64,000 bases of DNA from Silene latifolia (taxonomy: Eukaryota; Streptophyta; Magnoliopsida; Caryophyllales; Caryophyllaceae). Below are positions 24,501-37,940 of this stretch, piece after piece. The DNA lies in assembly GCF_048544455.1 (NCBI RefSeq), contig NC_133526.1, positions 6,402,001-6,466,000 of the forward strand, written 5' to 3'. Position 1 is the stretch's first letter; every line of letters starts with the position of its first letter. The notes below the pieces were generated by a model. That model worked only from the letters and a program-made list of their open reading frames with translations. It made no database searches and had not been told where the DNA came from. The position numbers and the translations under genes are program-made.

Positions 24501-25559
24501 GAAGGCAGGCTCAGCGAGGTCGAAATGCTGGAGAGGAGGGTTGCACCACCCGCCATTGTCGTTCGCTTGCGCGTAATTAGGAGGGCAAAAATTTGTACCG
24601 GTAACCAGAATAGACGGGTTACCGGGAGTGCACCATTTGGGATCATCGTTACATTTAATTTCAAAGCACGCACCACATGTTAATCCTTTATTGAATAATG
24701 CCGTGCTTAATGCTGCCGTGTCGGTCCCGTACCCGGAACTGTACAAGTTTCCGAACCCACATGCTCCTCCTATATATCCAACATCAAATTTCCAATTAAA
24801 TTAAATGATAATCAATATCTTTGTTGTATAATAATTTCGTCACAAGGTAGACTAACTGTTTATTCAGTTAATGTATGATTCAACTGGTTGTATATACAAC
24901 TTATTGAATATAATTGAGCTTTGTTATGAAGTTATTGAGCTCTACTAACAAAATTATCGAACTATCATACAAAGTTATTGAGCTTAACAGAATAATTATT
25001 AAGCTCAATAACTTCGTAAAATAGCTCAATAACTTGTAAAAACTTTGAAGCGGCTGTACAATACTACTATTATACAACTGATTGTAGGATAGTATTTGTG
25101 CTGTTTATTTAATTGAATGATTAAAGATTACCAAATTGCTTACATTATTGCAAGCTCATTAGTTAAGATTAAGTAGTTCATATGATTTTTCGACTACATT
25201 TTGATTAACGCGAATTATACACTAAAAAGAATACATTAAGGTTAGGGGCCTAAAAATAGATGTAATTATTATTACATGGATTTTGATTTTGATGATTAGC
25301 TAAGATTAAATGAGGACGATATAAATGAGATAATAACAGCATCTATAGACCTAAATAACGTAATAGCAGAAGTAAAATATAAGAAAAAAAAATATATTAA
25401 CGTACCCATAGTTCCAGACGCGTCATCACCACCATAAAAGGTAGCATGGGCACCGGTCCAAGGACCGGGTTGGTAAGTCCCCGGGACTCGACCATGAACA
25501 CTAATGAAGAAGACACCTAATAATATAACCAAGCACAACACATTATTATGAGCTTCCAT
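21522..25559 (-). CDS. Alpha-expansin (EXPA), cell-wall loosening protein
   Basis: Three exons, 25559-25406, 24769-24451 and 21834-21522, join in frame to 261 residues, the normal family length and intron layout. Residues 1-24 form a signal peptide ([20 protein letters not shown]...). The GH45-like domain shows [19 protein letters not shown], the Cys series and the HFD motif (132-134). The C-terminal CBM63-like domain carries the aromatic [14 protein letters not shown] and ends GKNFKVR. Expansins are secreted and loosen contacts between cellulose and matrix glucans without hydrolysis. Intron 2 is unusually long (about 2.6 kb) and contains a SINE and a MITE. A TATA-like box lies at 25667-25676. 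The EXPA class is certain; the ortholog (EXPA9/EXPA3-like) is suggested only by gene order. Confidence 0.96.
22345..22450 (+). mobile_element. tRNA-derived SINE copy in expansin intron 2
   Basis: GTTAACTAGCT...GTTACTCATGATTCGAGTTCAAAT...TTAAAATGGCCTTTGT parallels the copies at 57455-57562 and 43737-43860: the same box-B-like GAGTTCAAAT and the same downstream AAAAT-GGC-TTTGT tail. It lies antisense to the host gene. Confidence 0.55.
23020..23215. mobile_element. MITE of a GACGGGT family in expansin intron 2
   Basis: Imperfect inverted ends, (A)TCTCATTGAAGAC on the left and GTCTTCAGCAAGA on the right, enclose internal inverted CCGTCACTT/AGTGACGG words. The core AGCACATGGGGGTGCCCCCA...TTGTCCCC reappears inverted at 43505-43637. 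The superfamily is not assigned. Confidence 0.6.
24883..25082. mobile_element. MITE-like element with AACTGGTTGTATA ends in expansin intron 1
   Basis: CAACTGGTTGTATATACAAC on the left faces TATACAACTGATTG on the right. A related element with the same terminal words is at 45997-46216. The interior is made of repeated AATTATTGAGCT words in both orientations. Confidence 0.5.
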
Positions 25560-25666
25560 ATTAGTTGTTGCCCTAATATTATGAAACTCAAGTCACTCAC
25601 TTATTTGAGCAAAAATAAAGAAGGAAAATTTGGAAGTAATAATAAGAGGAGAAAGAGAAGTGGGAG

Positions 25667-25676
25667 TATTTATGGT
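25667..25676 (-). promoter_or_regulatory. TATA-like box of the expansin gene
   Basis: The minus strand reads CCATAAATAC, about 110 bp upstream of the start codon, a reasonable spacing for a plant core promoter. Confidence 0.45.
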
Positions 25677-25679
25677 GTG

Positions 25680-28389
25680 CACATTGTTAAGGGATGGTCT
25701 TACAAATTATTTAAGTGTTAAGTCATACCCCCCACAGGATCAGGGGATCTCCATTTATTTTCATGTTAGCTAAAATTAATGCACTTTTTATTATTGTTTT
25801 GCTTTGTAGTTTGTGCATTTGACATTTGATCATTTTTTACTCCAATTGGAACATGTTAATTAGTACGGTAACTTATCTTGACAAGTACTCTTTATAGTAC
25901 ATATACTTCTCCACTATAGATAGCTAGTTTTCAAGTGTCCATGTTATGTTGCACTTGGATTTTCATTAATTTCTCACATATTTTGATAAACGTAGTAAGT
26001 TGAATTGAACAAAGTAAGTATATTACGAGCAATGTCGTGATGCTTGGCCTGGTTGAAATGTAATCTACAATTCAGTGTTATGGTATTGAAATCACATTAT
26101 GAGTTGCATTATTGTTAACTGTTGTGTCTAATATGGCAGTTTATCATAACTTGTTTATTATGTATCAGTCATATAAGCCATATTGGTTTATTATCGATTA
26201 TATTTCCTTTATTAGCCAGACTCCCAAGTATAAACAAGTACGGGTCCATAGTAGTCAAATATTAACCGTATTTATCAAAGGTGAGGCACATTGATAAATA
26301 CTAGCTACTCGTATATTTGACAAGTCTATATATAGAAAAATTGACAATAATTCTTCATCATGTAAGGACTATGTTGTATTCGATTTTGATAAGATATATG
26401 GATTATCTAATGTATAAGAACCACTTAAAATTGAGTTTGAGTGACTACATTTATGTTTATCTACTTGATTTAAATGATACACCATAATAAAGACTAGTTG
26501 ACAACTGTACAAAATGATCTACTAAAAACCAATCATGCACGACCCATGACCATTGGAAATAACCCAACCAAGCAAGGTTGATACTCCGATAGCAACCAAG
26601 GATCCTCGAAATGGCTTGACCTGATTGAACTGACCTGATTTAAACTAACCCGAATACCCGATACATTTTTTTACTCAATAGAAGATACTTAAGTTTTTTT
26701 TTTTTTTTCCAATTAGATCATAGAATAAGACAAAAGTTGAAAAAATCGTTGAAGTATTTACATAAACCAATGTGCCAAGTCTTGTTGCCCTTAAGATAGT
26801 GGTCTGTTAATAACTACTTGTAGATGTAATATGAAACAAATTACACTCAACCTTGTTAAATTAATGCTATTAATGAGAAGTCAATTCTTTCATTAAATTA
26901 GGATTATATAAATTAGCAAGTCTCATTTCAGACGCGCGATTCATGTCTTAAGCCAAGGGCCTAAAACGGATAAAATGTGATCATTTTACAATAAAATGTA
27001 AAAACTTTCGGATAAAATGGTACCAGTTTATTGTTAGAAAATGATAATTTTTCTTTGTTTTTTTTGTATCCATTAAATAATTGCTTTTTATTTAAAATGA
27101 TGATATTTTCCCGTCTTAAGTTATGATCGCTTGAAATAGGAATTTGTTATATTAATAATTTTAGAAGTATTTATTTTTATATTACCAATATACTACATTT
27201 CATAAATGTCACAACCATGAGGAAATTAATTTGATGGAATAATTTGGAAAATAATAGCAAGGGAAAGTAGGCATGTGGAAGTCACATGGGCACTAATTAG
27301 TTGGGGTTTGTTACGTTTGATAAATCAGCTTCTTTTAAGCTTACTGAACGTGATCACATGCACTCAATCAATACCTGCAAAGCTAAGCGTTGGTTGTTCC
27401 TGCCTTTCTTGTTAACTCTACCTAGGTGTTCATTCATCAAAAAAAAAAGAAAAAATCGACGACACCGGTGAGGGTTGGTCGTAAGTTCCGATTTACCCGT
27501 GTCCATTTAAATCAGTTACCAAAGAATTGTTCTGGTTGAATGAGAGAGCTCTAATGAGCTTATGATCACTTCAAACGGGATGAAACCAGACGATATACAA
27601 CAACAAAAATGAGTACTTCCGTATGATTTAATTTTAGGTCAAGGGTTTGATTACTTGTGTTATAACATTATTCACAAATTGGAGCCAGTGGGGTGACCTT
27701 TGAATGATAAAACACAGCAAGTCACCCGAGCTATATGTTAACAAGGCTTACGGAGTCATCTTACTTCGAGGGTAAGATTATTTGTAGTCTTGACAAAGCC
27801 TTAAGTTGAGCCTTAAAAATCTAAGATTCAACTTAAGACTATGGGTGAGTGTTTACCCCTCTTTTAAGGGAAATTATCCAATGATTCGACAACATGTGCC
27901 AACAGAAGTGAAGTGGAAAAGTAGAGTCTGACGGATAATGTATAAAGTCTGAGGTGAGTCTGAACAATAAAGAAATAATAAAAGTTAGTGAAAAGCTGAT
28001 GTGGCAGAGTTTTAAGACTTGGAAAAGATCTTGTTAAAGAGGTGACGAAAATACAAAACCAAACATTTTCCTGTAAATGTCTCATTTAGTGAAAGGCATT
28101 CTATACTCCAAAGTCCAATCCAATAGAAGGTTCCCTGCCCCAAAGATTTAAAAAGCTAACTGAAATCCATAGAGCAAAAGTGTTGTTGTTTTCCGCTTCA
28201 TCTTTAACGTTTCTCAAACACTACAACCAACCTTCTTCTACATCAGTGTTCTAGTACAATACATATTGAAACATTAAGCCGTTAAAACTTGATGGATCAA
28301 GATCAAGATTGATTTGCGACCTTAATACACAGGCAAAACCTTTAGGAAAGTCGAAAAAACATTTGACCCAAACCTGGCTACCACAACGC
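25680..28389. other. Spacer between expansin promoter and SF3B2 3' end
   Basis: AT-rich with scattered short low-complexity runs (poly-T near 26695). I see no gene, RNA gene or complete element. Confidence 0.55.
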
Positions 28390-31300
28390 CTAAAACTTGA
28401 AATCCTTCTTCTTTGATTTCACATCCTTGTCCTTTCGTTTCCTCTTTTTCTCATTCTGTGGAACAAATGATCAATCAAGTTAAAAAAAAAACAATACAAA
28501 TTGAAACCGAGGAATTGTACCGCACTCTTTGGAATAGAGCACTGACCTCTGCCACCATATCACTGAAATCTTCACGCTGGTTGCGTAATCTCTCTTCCTC
28601 CCTTGCCTCTTCGTACCTGTAAATTTGATGGAGAAAAAAGGACAACAAACTTACACATCGAAACAAAGGATACGGAAAAAGATCAACAGGTCTATAGGAT
28701 TCGAAACTTACTTGGCAGACAAAACATCATCCATGGCCTCCAATTCTTCTGGTCGTAGAGAGACGTCCACTTTATCTGTTTTTTGCCCTCTAAGAAGATC
28801 AACCTATGAGGAAAGAAAGGAAGCAAAAGATAGATCAGTATACAACACCTGCAAGTAGACTATGCTTGCTGCCTCCCTTCCCACAAACAAGGGTGTCTTA
28901 ATCCCATATTGATTCGGGTCGGCTAACATGACTGTATTATTTGAAACAATCAACTGGTAAAATCATGATGAATAAAGAATATACAACAAATGGAAGAAAT
29001 CGGTGTGAATGAAGGAGAGGACAACAAATAAGTAATTAAATACATAGATAATGAATTAATCAAGCTCCAAATTTGGGAAGTTAGAAACAGACGGAAATAA
29101 AGCAACTGCGATGACACAAATTTACTTACCCTCTTTGCTGCATTTTTGTCTTGGGTGGCACCTCCAAGAACATAACTGATTACAATAAAGAATACCCGCA
29201 TGAGTAGGAAAACACTAGAACAAAAAATAGAACAAAAGGAACAAAATGCATACGTATGACTTGTTCCAAGTAGAGTGCCAGGCGCAATCCTTTCTTCTTT
29301 TTCCTCAAGTACCTTCACAAACATCAGAAATTTTAGATCATAACCAAGTAAACAGACGACATTCTACCAGTGGTACAAAATCACAGAGCCATAGAACTGG
29401 TAAATTAATATATCCTTGCTTACTTGATAGAGTTGTTTTTCAGGCTCTTTTCTTTGGTGCTTACGAAGCTCAATGACATCAGGTGTTTCAACTCCGGTGG
29501 GGGTACTGTACAGTACAAACAAGCTCATTAGTAATAAAATAAAGGGAGGGAGTACTGCAGAAACAAATTGCTAACAGATAATGCTCGATAACCAAATAGA
29601 GCACACTAGCCATCAAGTGTAGTTTGTTTGGGAGACACACAAAGTTCAATAAACAAAGTACCTTGAGAGGCTATCCGTAGACTGTATACCATCGAACAGC
29701 TCCTCATCTCCAATCTCTTCCTGTTCCTCTTCTTCCTCATAATCCTCTTCCACTTCCTCTTCTTCCTCAAGATCTCCCCAATGCTTGGACTTATCAACAG
29801 GCTCTTCCTGCATCCATTACACAATTAGAACAGTCTTTACATAAAGAAAGATAGGTGAAACACTGAAAGAAGTTAAGAAAATCCACCAGGATACCTCATA
29901 ATTTGGCTCATCTTGCTGCTGGACACCAAATACATCCCCGTACAAAGGACGTCCATACTGTCAAAGCACATAAAATCATAGATTGAATCAAGTTCTTCTT
30001 CCATTACATACTTGCCAGAAAACAATTGTTCATACAAAGCACCTACCTCGTCAACAGGGGGTTTTCCCCAGCCACCAACATGATAACCAAAACTAGCGCC
30101 GGGAGGAATTGGAGCATTCAAACCAGGGATTTTGAGGTGAGGATATGACGGAGGAGGACCATACCTCTGTTGAAGAAAAATGCAGATAAGAAGTCTGTTA
30201 GCCAAGAGCCGGGAAACCGCAATAAACGCAGGATCTTTATAAACAATGCACTTAGTGCATCGGTTAAGTAGTTTATCGATGCAAAAAAAGATTCTACATA
30301 ATGATATTCATTAGTGTGTCACAATTCGAAAATACTACAAATGGCCATAACTAATAGATTCCCCAAAGGTATAAATCATACCTCGACCAAGTAACCACCC
30401 TCCTTCCGTTCAAAAGTTCTAGACCATTACTGGCCTACATACTGCCGCCATTGACCATTGTTTACGATAAATTTGTTGGCTTTAACAGAATAATCATAAT
30501 CAAAAAAATTACAATTTTACATCGTAATTTAGATCCTTTCCTCTTAGTGGGTAACAAGGCGAATCACGTTATGGAGGTAGTTGAAGAGCTTGTTGTCGTG
30601 GAACATAGTGGAGGAAAGAAATAGGGAGTATTGATATTTAGCGAAGGAAAAAGAGGAACATTGTCGGATTAAATTGAGGAGCAGCAATCTTAATTTAGAT
30701 CTCAATTAATATAGTTGAGTTTTAAAATCACCTAAGAATTTAAGATACTATTGAATTAAAATATAATCTGACTATGATATAAATGGGAAAACCAGAAACA
30801 TATAGATCAGTTACCTGCATATTTATGAGCCATGGCGGAGGGGCACCCTCTGGCATGCCAAGAGCTTCCTTCAGATCCTTAGATAAGGTACCAGGCTTCA
30901 TCTCTCTCAGTTTTACCTGAGCAATAAAAGTAAAACATAATGACACCGATATCTGTAGCAACTAGCACATCATCCAGTGTCACATTTGTATTTGATCCTC
31001 ATCTAAAGTTACCAACACCAGGAGGGTTATCCAACTATTTTTCAATGAGCATTGTGTGATTAAAACAAAAAACCACCCAGCAACTCACCTCCAAGGAAGT
31101 AAAGTACTGTAGTAAACAAGCCAGAGAAAAGTTATCCACCATCACCATTGTTTGTTGGGGGTTCCCATGAAAAAGTAGAAAATAAAGGTATACTATTGTT
31201 GCTCTCTTAGGACTTGCTGGATACCAAAGCATGAGGGGAAGGGGAGATGAGGGGGTTGAAAGATAGAAAGGAGGAAGTGGAAAGGGAGCCTTAGGGTGTG

Positions 31301-34300
31301 TTTGGATTGAGGGATTTGGAGGGAAAAAAAAGAGAGGGAGAGTAGAGGACTTAAAATCCCTTGTTTGGATAGCAAGTAAGGTTGGAAGGAAATGGGGGGG
31401 AGAGATTTTGAGGGGTTCATTTCCCTCCAAGCCTAATCAAAATGTCTCCATAATAGGCAAGATTTGGAAGGAAATTGTGTCCAAACACCCACATCCCACA
31501 TCCCATTTCCCCTCCCCTTCCTTTCTCTTCCCTCTTTCCCGCTCCCCACCCTTTCCCTCCACTTTTGTTATCCAAACACACCTGGATTTAGAGGGGAAAA
31601 GAAGGGCGGGAGAGTGGGGGATTTAAAATCCCTCGTTTGGATAGCAAATAAGGGTGGAGGGAAATGAAGGGGGAAGGATTTGGAGATCCATTTTCCCTCC
31701 TCCAAGGCTCCAAGACAAATCAAAATCTCTCCACAATAAGCAAGATTGGAGGGAAATTGTATCCAAACACCCACACCACATTCCCCCTCCTTTCCCTCCA
31801 CTTTTGCTATCCAAACACACCCTTAGTGTCTTCCTTCAAAATATATCCTATACTGAAGGAGATTTAATTTGGCTGGCTGATGGGGAAATGGATCACTCTT
31901 TTGCCCCCAAAACCAATATGCCGTCCAAACAGGGGAAATTGTTCCCCTACCTTTATCTCCGAATCACTCACTCCAAACAATGTGTTAATATCTTCCTATA
32001 ACGACCACCATAAATACCTTCCTATGAAACAACAGTCCTTCTCCCCCTACCCCTCTCCCTACACCCCCAAAGGCCCAAACAAGAGAACCATGAAAAAAAG
32101 ATCATATAATGGAGTTTCCATTCTATTACCAAAATTAATATTAAGCAGAAATAAACATCACTCAGCAAAGGTGTCACATCAGAACAGTAATCTGATACTC
32201 GCTTTGTTTGTGCCTCATTGAATATCTTGTTAGGTTTGAACTGAAGTAGGAAATCCTGAACTTGTTTAATCTTTAATTGGTACCACACCAAAACTACAAA
32301 CATATTCAAGGGCTTGAGAATGATGAAGGCTTCCCAGGTTGTGGCACTAAAATAAAACCCCACATGCGGGCACAAAATTCATACCTCGAATTCTTTTCCT
32401 TCATAATACATATCACCATAACTTGTCAACTTTGGCTTTGTCTGATACTTGAAAAAAGCATCATGGAGAACCTGTAGGGTGCAATAAGGAACAATATCAG
32501 CAAATCAACAACCGGAGGAGGATAACCCAAAACAAATTTATCATTTCCATATCTCCCTTGACTACAGCTGTCAGTTATAACAGCAAAAACACTGACAAGT
32601 GTGACAGCACAACAAACCTGATAGTCAATATCCATCTTTCCCATCTTTGGCTGCATACGTTCACGTTGTTTCTGCTTTAACTTTTTGCTATCCTCCTTCT
32701 CAATATACGCCTACACATGGCACAATAAACTGCTTTGTCATGCAAATACTTATAAGAAACATTTCTCATGGTGACATCAAATTTTATAAAGAAGTCGCAT
32801 GACAAGCAGTGCACAAGAAAAAAGCAATAAATACCTACAAGGATATAAGCAGCTGCATAAAAAAAAAGTTACTAAATCAGATTGTTCATTTTTCATAGGT
32901 AAGAACTGGACCAAGCTACACCTACTATACAGACCCAAGCTCAACTGGATGAAGCCCTCGTAGCACCCCACCCCACCTATGAGGACTTGACCACCAGTAG
33001 GGGATCAGCTCAGCAGTGGTACATGCACGAACTTGGGAGCTAGGGCCTAATTAATACTCCCTAATTCTCAGGAATTTTTCCATAGATCGTTTTGAGCTTA
33101 TTCACTAGTACTGCCCCATTTCCATTTTGAGCATGTTTTACTTAGTAGAATCACCCTGTTTTAATGATGAGACTCACCACCCCCACGCACAACCTTAATC
33201 CTTGTGCAAAAAACAAATGGAGCATTTCCAAAGAATCAGCGTAGTATATAAGATAGATAAGGGACCATTTAAAACAATAAGAGGATGACTTGAACTATGC
33301 AGCATATTGAGGCCTTGAGGGTATTCAGCCCTATGTTACTCAAGCTTGACTGACTGTATGTGCAGCAAGGTAGTGGAAATAATTAATGTTTACGGCCAAA
33401 ATGAATGTTCGAGAGTTCACATAGTAATAGATATAATCCTCTCTTTACTCTTTGAAATATCACCAGCCTTATTTTATTCTCCCTGCAATTCTTTCAGTTC
33501 TTTACGTTTTAATATTCTTGTGAGGAGTATTCAGTCAAAACGTAAAGAACCAAATGAGTCGGAGGAAGTAATGTTTATTTGCGCTACTTTTATTTACGAA
33601 CAATGAAATTGACCAAAATACTCGTTCACCCAAGACTCAAGTAGGATTAGAAGATGGGGAAGGAAGATTGGTATTATTGTGACAACAGTCTTTTTATTAA
33701 GTTTCTTAAATTATCTCATCATAGAAACAAAGGGAGTATTAAATTGTCGCATTTGCCCCGATAGTTGTAACTAAAGCAAATCAAGGTAGGATGACATGGT
33801 GCCTAGTGTTGATAAGGATGTGATCTATGACGACTTTATTTTTCAAAAAATGTAGCCAAAAAATTTAAAAATAACAAAACTAATACAGCATCAAATACTT
33901 TGAATTCAAAGCATGCTGAAAACAGCACAAACAACTATAGGAAATATGGGGATAACATATTCCATTATCCCGCAATACGCTATGGACAACTACGCGTGTA
34001 TCAAGACGAATATTCAATCAGTTACCTGTCTAATTTTCTCAATGCCAGTAGCAGCAATGAAATCAGGAAGCTGAAAGGGTTGTTTCTCAATACCTCGTTT
34101 CCCCTGCAAAAAGAATACCAAGATCTGATGAGGTACAAATTCACATCAACAATGAACCACGAAAAGTCGAAAATTGGAAAAGCAAAGTAAGAGTCCGCCC
34201 GATCTAAAATCTAAAAACAATAATGTCCCACAACATCTGAAATAAATTAAAACATCTTCAGGACAGCCTATATTAGACAAGCTAGAATGACTAGTGAAGC

Positions 34301-37300
34301 ATACATCCTCGTGACAACAAACCCTAAAATTCCCAAGTAAACCTAAATGCATATCAACATACTACAACAATTCCTTTTTTTTTTTTGAAGAATCATACTA
34401 CAATTCTAGTCAACCAAGTTCCACAATCTAGGTATCCAGTCACACCAGCAGACACATAATCGAGGAACCACTCAAGGGTCATCTTTAGCAAACACCTACC
34501 CATTTGGCCTCCAAGATTGTCACAACAGCCACCCTGCAAGAACCATGTATATCCGTATAAGATAAACCTCATCGAGTGTTACCAACCCTCACCCTGTTCC
34601 CCAAGACTTAAAAGCAAAAAAGAATCCATGTGTGTTTACAACATGCATACTTCTACAAGTGAAGCCAAATGATCAATTATTTTTACTAACCTGCAGGTAT
34701 TTCCGCTTCTGACACCAGTGCCTAGGAACAGGAACTGTATTTCGGTACGACTTCAGAAACACCAAAAGCTTAGGGTCTGATGCAGTAGCGTCCCAAATCT
34801 AAAATAATTAATCAACGTTAGCTTTAAGCAAATATACAGAACAAAAGAACACACAAATTAACACAGATCTGGCCTAAATATGTAAAATTATATTTTCAAA
34901 AATTGTTCACAAGCAACTGAAAGACACGTCATGCAACTGACCACCTTCTAACTTATCAAACACAATGTTAGAGAAAATTGAAATGAAGTCAATTAAATAA
35001 TATTTTCAAAGTTCAGTAGATTAATAAAATACATCATACAAACTTGCAGAAGTGCAATAACAAAAAAATAAAATAAAGAACCTAGTCTATTAAACATGTT
35101 GGCACACGAAAACACAAAAGACATGCTGAACCACGTTCTCACTAATATAAAACAAAAGATCAAAGAAATGAAGTCTCGGAAATAAAAAGAAACCAATGAA
35201 ATGAATCATGTTCCCAAGTTGCACAAGATACTCATATCAACTCATTTAGGAAAATAAAATTTGCGAGTCCAATTGATTGCCATTTGTTTGAACCATATAC
35301 ACTAAGCTTACCACCACAAGGGACTCAACCCCCTTCCACTCCCAAAAAAAAAACATTTCCTGATTTCCATTTTCACTTATCATAGGGTTGACAGTATATG
35401 TTAAATAAAACTGTGATAAACAAGATACCCGTACCTCTACAACATCAGGCCTACGGCACACCTGCTTCAACTGAGCAATTTTCATTCTCCTTTGCAGCTG
35501 AAAGTAAGAAGAGTTGAACCAAAAGGCAGTTCAGCGAGAGATTAAATTAGCAAGTATACCTAAACTTACGAGTTCACAACTAGCCGGAAATAGAATAACA
35601 GAGAGGAAAGATAATAATTCAAAACCTTTTTCTTCTTATTTGAAACGCCCTTCTCTTTCTGTTGGGATTCTTGTTCTTCCTCATCAGAATCGGAATCGGC
35701 TTTCTTCTTCGCTGCAAGTTCTTGATCCGCTTCATCTTTCTTGGCATTGCCCTGAGTTGATGAGAGAAAAATCAGATTGAATAAGTCAACAGAGCTGTAA
35801 AGCAGAGCCAAAAGAGTCACAGGCACACAGCCCACAGGTGAACATTTACCTCAACTTCAAGTTCTTTGAAGGAAAATTTCTCAAAAACACTTTTGAAATC
35901 ATCGAAAACGCCATCCAAATCTGCCTTTTCTGGCACATATTTAATCTCAACTTCCTCCACAATCTGGAAAATCAATTACGATAAGTCTGCTGTACTACAA
36001 TTTTAAACAGAAACATACTCTCACAAAAAAAAAAAAAAAATTAAAAAATTAAAACCTACACTATTATTCTATTTCTACAAATTTCAATAAAGCGGAGTAA
36101 GCGGAAGGAGTAAATGGCAAATATAAGTGAGGGTAGTGTCCAAAGGATAAGATACAAGTTGAAAAAACACATTCCTCTATTCCAATCAGTAAGCAACATC
36201 TATCTTTTTCAACGAGGGGATGATCTCCAGTAGCATACCAATTTAAAAACAAAATACAAACTTCCACCATATTCTCCAGAACCATTACGCTAACTCTCCA
36301 GCCATCCATGCACAGAGACTGTTCCAATAAATTCCTATACTAACGGGGAAACGAACACTTAATGGAGCAACTTCTAACTAACCAGCACATGCATATATAC
36401 CAACATGATGTAAGCAACAAAGTCCCACCAGCCAGAAATTCCAAGCCTAACAAATCTTACTATATGTTGATGAAAACAAAGTCATTGCCATCTGCTTTTA
36501 AAAGAGGGCGCATAAAGCTGACATTGCACCTCAATTCAAAACACTAATACAATTTGTGTATTCAACGAAACATTTAACCGGTTTGCACTCGAGCAAGTAC
36601 AACATTTGTAACTCAAATTATGGGTAAGAATAGACTTTGAACTAGTAAGAGTCCATTGCAGCAACCTCTGACACCGAATAACCCAAACACAAAACCAACC
36701 CTCAATTTCCAAAAAAACTACCCTATTTCTAGTTCACAAACTCACTAAATGCTTCGCTCTACACACAACTAGACCCAACAACATAACTAAATAAAATCAT
36801 ACAACCTTATAGCCCAACTTCCACATCATTGACAGTATATAAAAGAACACGAGCATAAAACACTCAAATTGAAATGCAGACAACTCAAGTGATAAACAAT
36901 TCAACAAATACCAAACCCCATTAGCATATACAATCTAATTAATTCAACAATTAGTCTCACTATAGACGGATATATCCGTCTAAAGTGAAAGACGGGTCAA
37001 ATATGCTTAAAGTGATGGCATTTTTGGGCTCCACCATGCAACTTGTTGCTTGTCTTATTCTTAAAGTGGGTGGATATTTGGCCCGTCTATAACTATAGAC
37101 GGATATTTCCCGTCTATAATGAGAATTTGTGTTAATTCAAATGATGCCTCACACTCCCATGTAAAACATGTTTTAGCATGAAATTTTACTTTCAGAATCC
37201 ACAATCTAACAAGATTAAATTCCCAATTAAATAGAATGAATTTTTACTTCAGAATCCATAATCTAACTGATACAAATGGCGGGACAAGGATATACAATTA

Positions 37301-37940
37301 TGGGTGCGAGACAGTGATGGAATAATAACATCAAAAAACACTAATTAGAGTATATACAATCTAATTAATGCACTTGATACTCATACACCAACAATCCCCA
37401 AATGAAGCAATCAGGACACGACTTTCTAACACCTGTGGCGGAGCAAGGATTTACAGTTACGGAGCGAAAGTTGTGCCACCAATGGTGGAGCAAGGATTTA
37501 CAGTTACGAGAGCAAGCTACTAATGCAATAAAGTAAAACTAAACTCGAAACGAAAAACATCAAACATCTGAACTAAACAATCCGTATCACCATCGCTTTA
37601 TCCCGTCAACTGCTCCAAAACCTAAAACGAACTCAAAAACCCTAATTTCTAGGGTTTAAAATCAACAATACAACAAAATTAACAAAGGAAGAGAATCGAC
37701 CTTCTTCGGACCATCAATGGCGTCATCAGCGTGAGAAGAATCGTTAGCATCAACAGAACTATTATCCGTCGTAGATGATTGAACCTTAGTTTTCTTCTTC
37801 TTTTGTTTTCGGCGACGGCGGCGTTCGTTTTCCTTCGATTTTTTGTTGTTAGGGTTCGGTTTTTCGACACCGCCGTTTGCGAAACCGTTATGTAACGAAG
37901 CCGTAACGTCGACGGCGGTGTTCGCTATCTCCACCGTCAT
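28390..37940 (-). CDS. Splicing factor 3B subunit 2 (SF3B2/SAP145) homologue
   Basis: Eighteen exons, 5' to 3': 37940-37701, 35963-35850, 35751-35626, 35497-35435, 34798-34691, 34103-34026, 32710-32618, 32471-32385, 30916-30815, 30166-30047, 29957-29895, 29807-29662, 29505-29424, 29312-29254, 29175-29130, 28803-28712, 28616-28547, 28455-28390. They give 584 residues. A Lys/Arg-rich N-terminus is followed by the DUF382 region (about 165-300: PRHWCQKRKYLQGKRGIEK, DYQVLHDAFFKYQTKPKLT), the PSP domain (about 325-378: PPPWLINMQRYGPPPSYPHL, GYHVGGWGKPPVDE), an acidic stretch (about 405-445) and the conserved end KSKKKDFKF. In other eukaryotes this protein is part of the U2 snRNP SF3b complex and helps anchor U2 at the branch site. 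The N-terminal SAP domain of the animal protein is not seen, as usual in plants. Several introns carry MITEs. Confidence 0.97.
30390..30636. mobile_element. Degenerate Stowaway-like sequence in SF3B2 intron 9
   Basis: CCCTCCTTCCGTTCAAAAGTTC at the left and AATAGGGAGTA at the right resemble Stowaway ends. The inverted match is weak. Confidence 0.35.
31294..31822. mobile_element. Tandem-dimer Tourist-like (PIF/Harbinger) MITE in SF3B2 intron 8
   Basis: Ends GGGTGTGTTTGGAT and ATCCAAACACACCC are flanked by the 3-bp duplication TTA (31291-31293, 31823-31825). The 529 bp consists of two same-orientation units of about 265-290 bp joined near 31582 through one terminal repeat (ATCCAAACACACCTGGATTT). 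Each unit contains AAATCCCT(T/C)GTTTGGATAGCAA and TTTCCCTCC...CCAAG. A single, oppositely oriented copy lies at 45263-45559. Confidence 0.85.
36952..37138. mobile_element. MITE with TCTCA-TATAGACGG inverted ends in SF3B2 intron 1
   Basis: Left TCTCACTATAGACGGATATA and right CCCGTCTATAATGAGAA are inverted matches, with further inverted GACGGATAT words inside. A related half-element sits at 38083-38155, just upstream of the gene. Confidence 0.7.

Noticed and set aside
31035-32221. Several Pro/Ser-rich open frames on both strands
   Set aside because: They come from the C/T-rich body of the Tourist MITE dimer and are not genes.
33460-33735. A Stowaway MITE in SF3B2 intron 6
   Set aside because: TCTCCCTGCAATTC and a GGAGGAAGTA or GGGAGTA end can be picked out, but the inverted match is poor and no convincing TA pair fits both.
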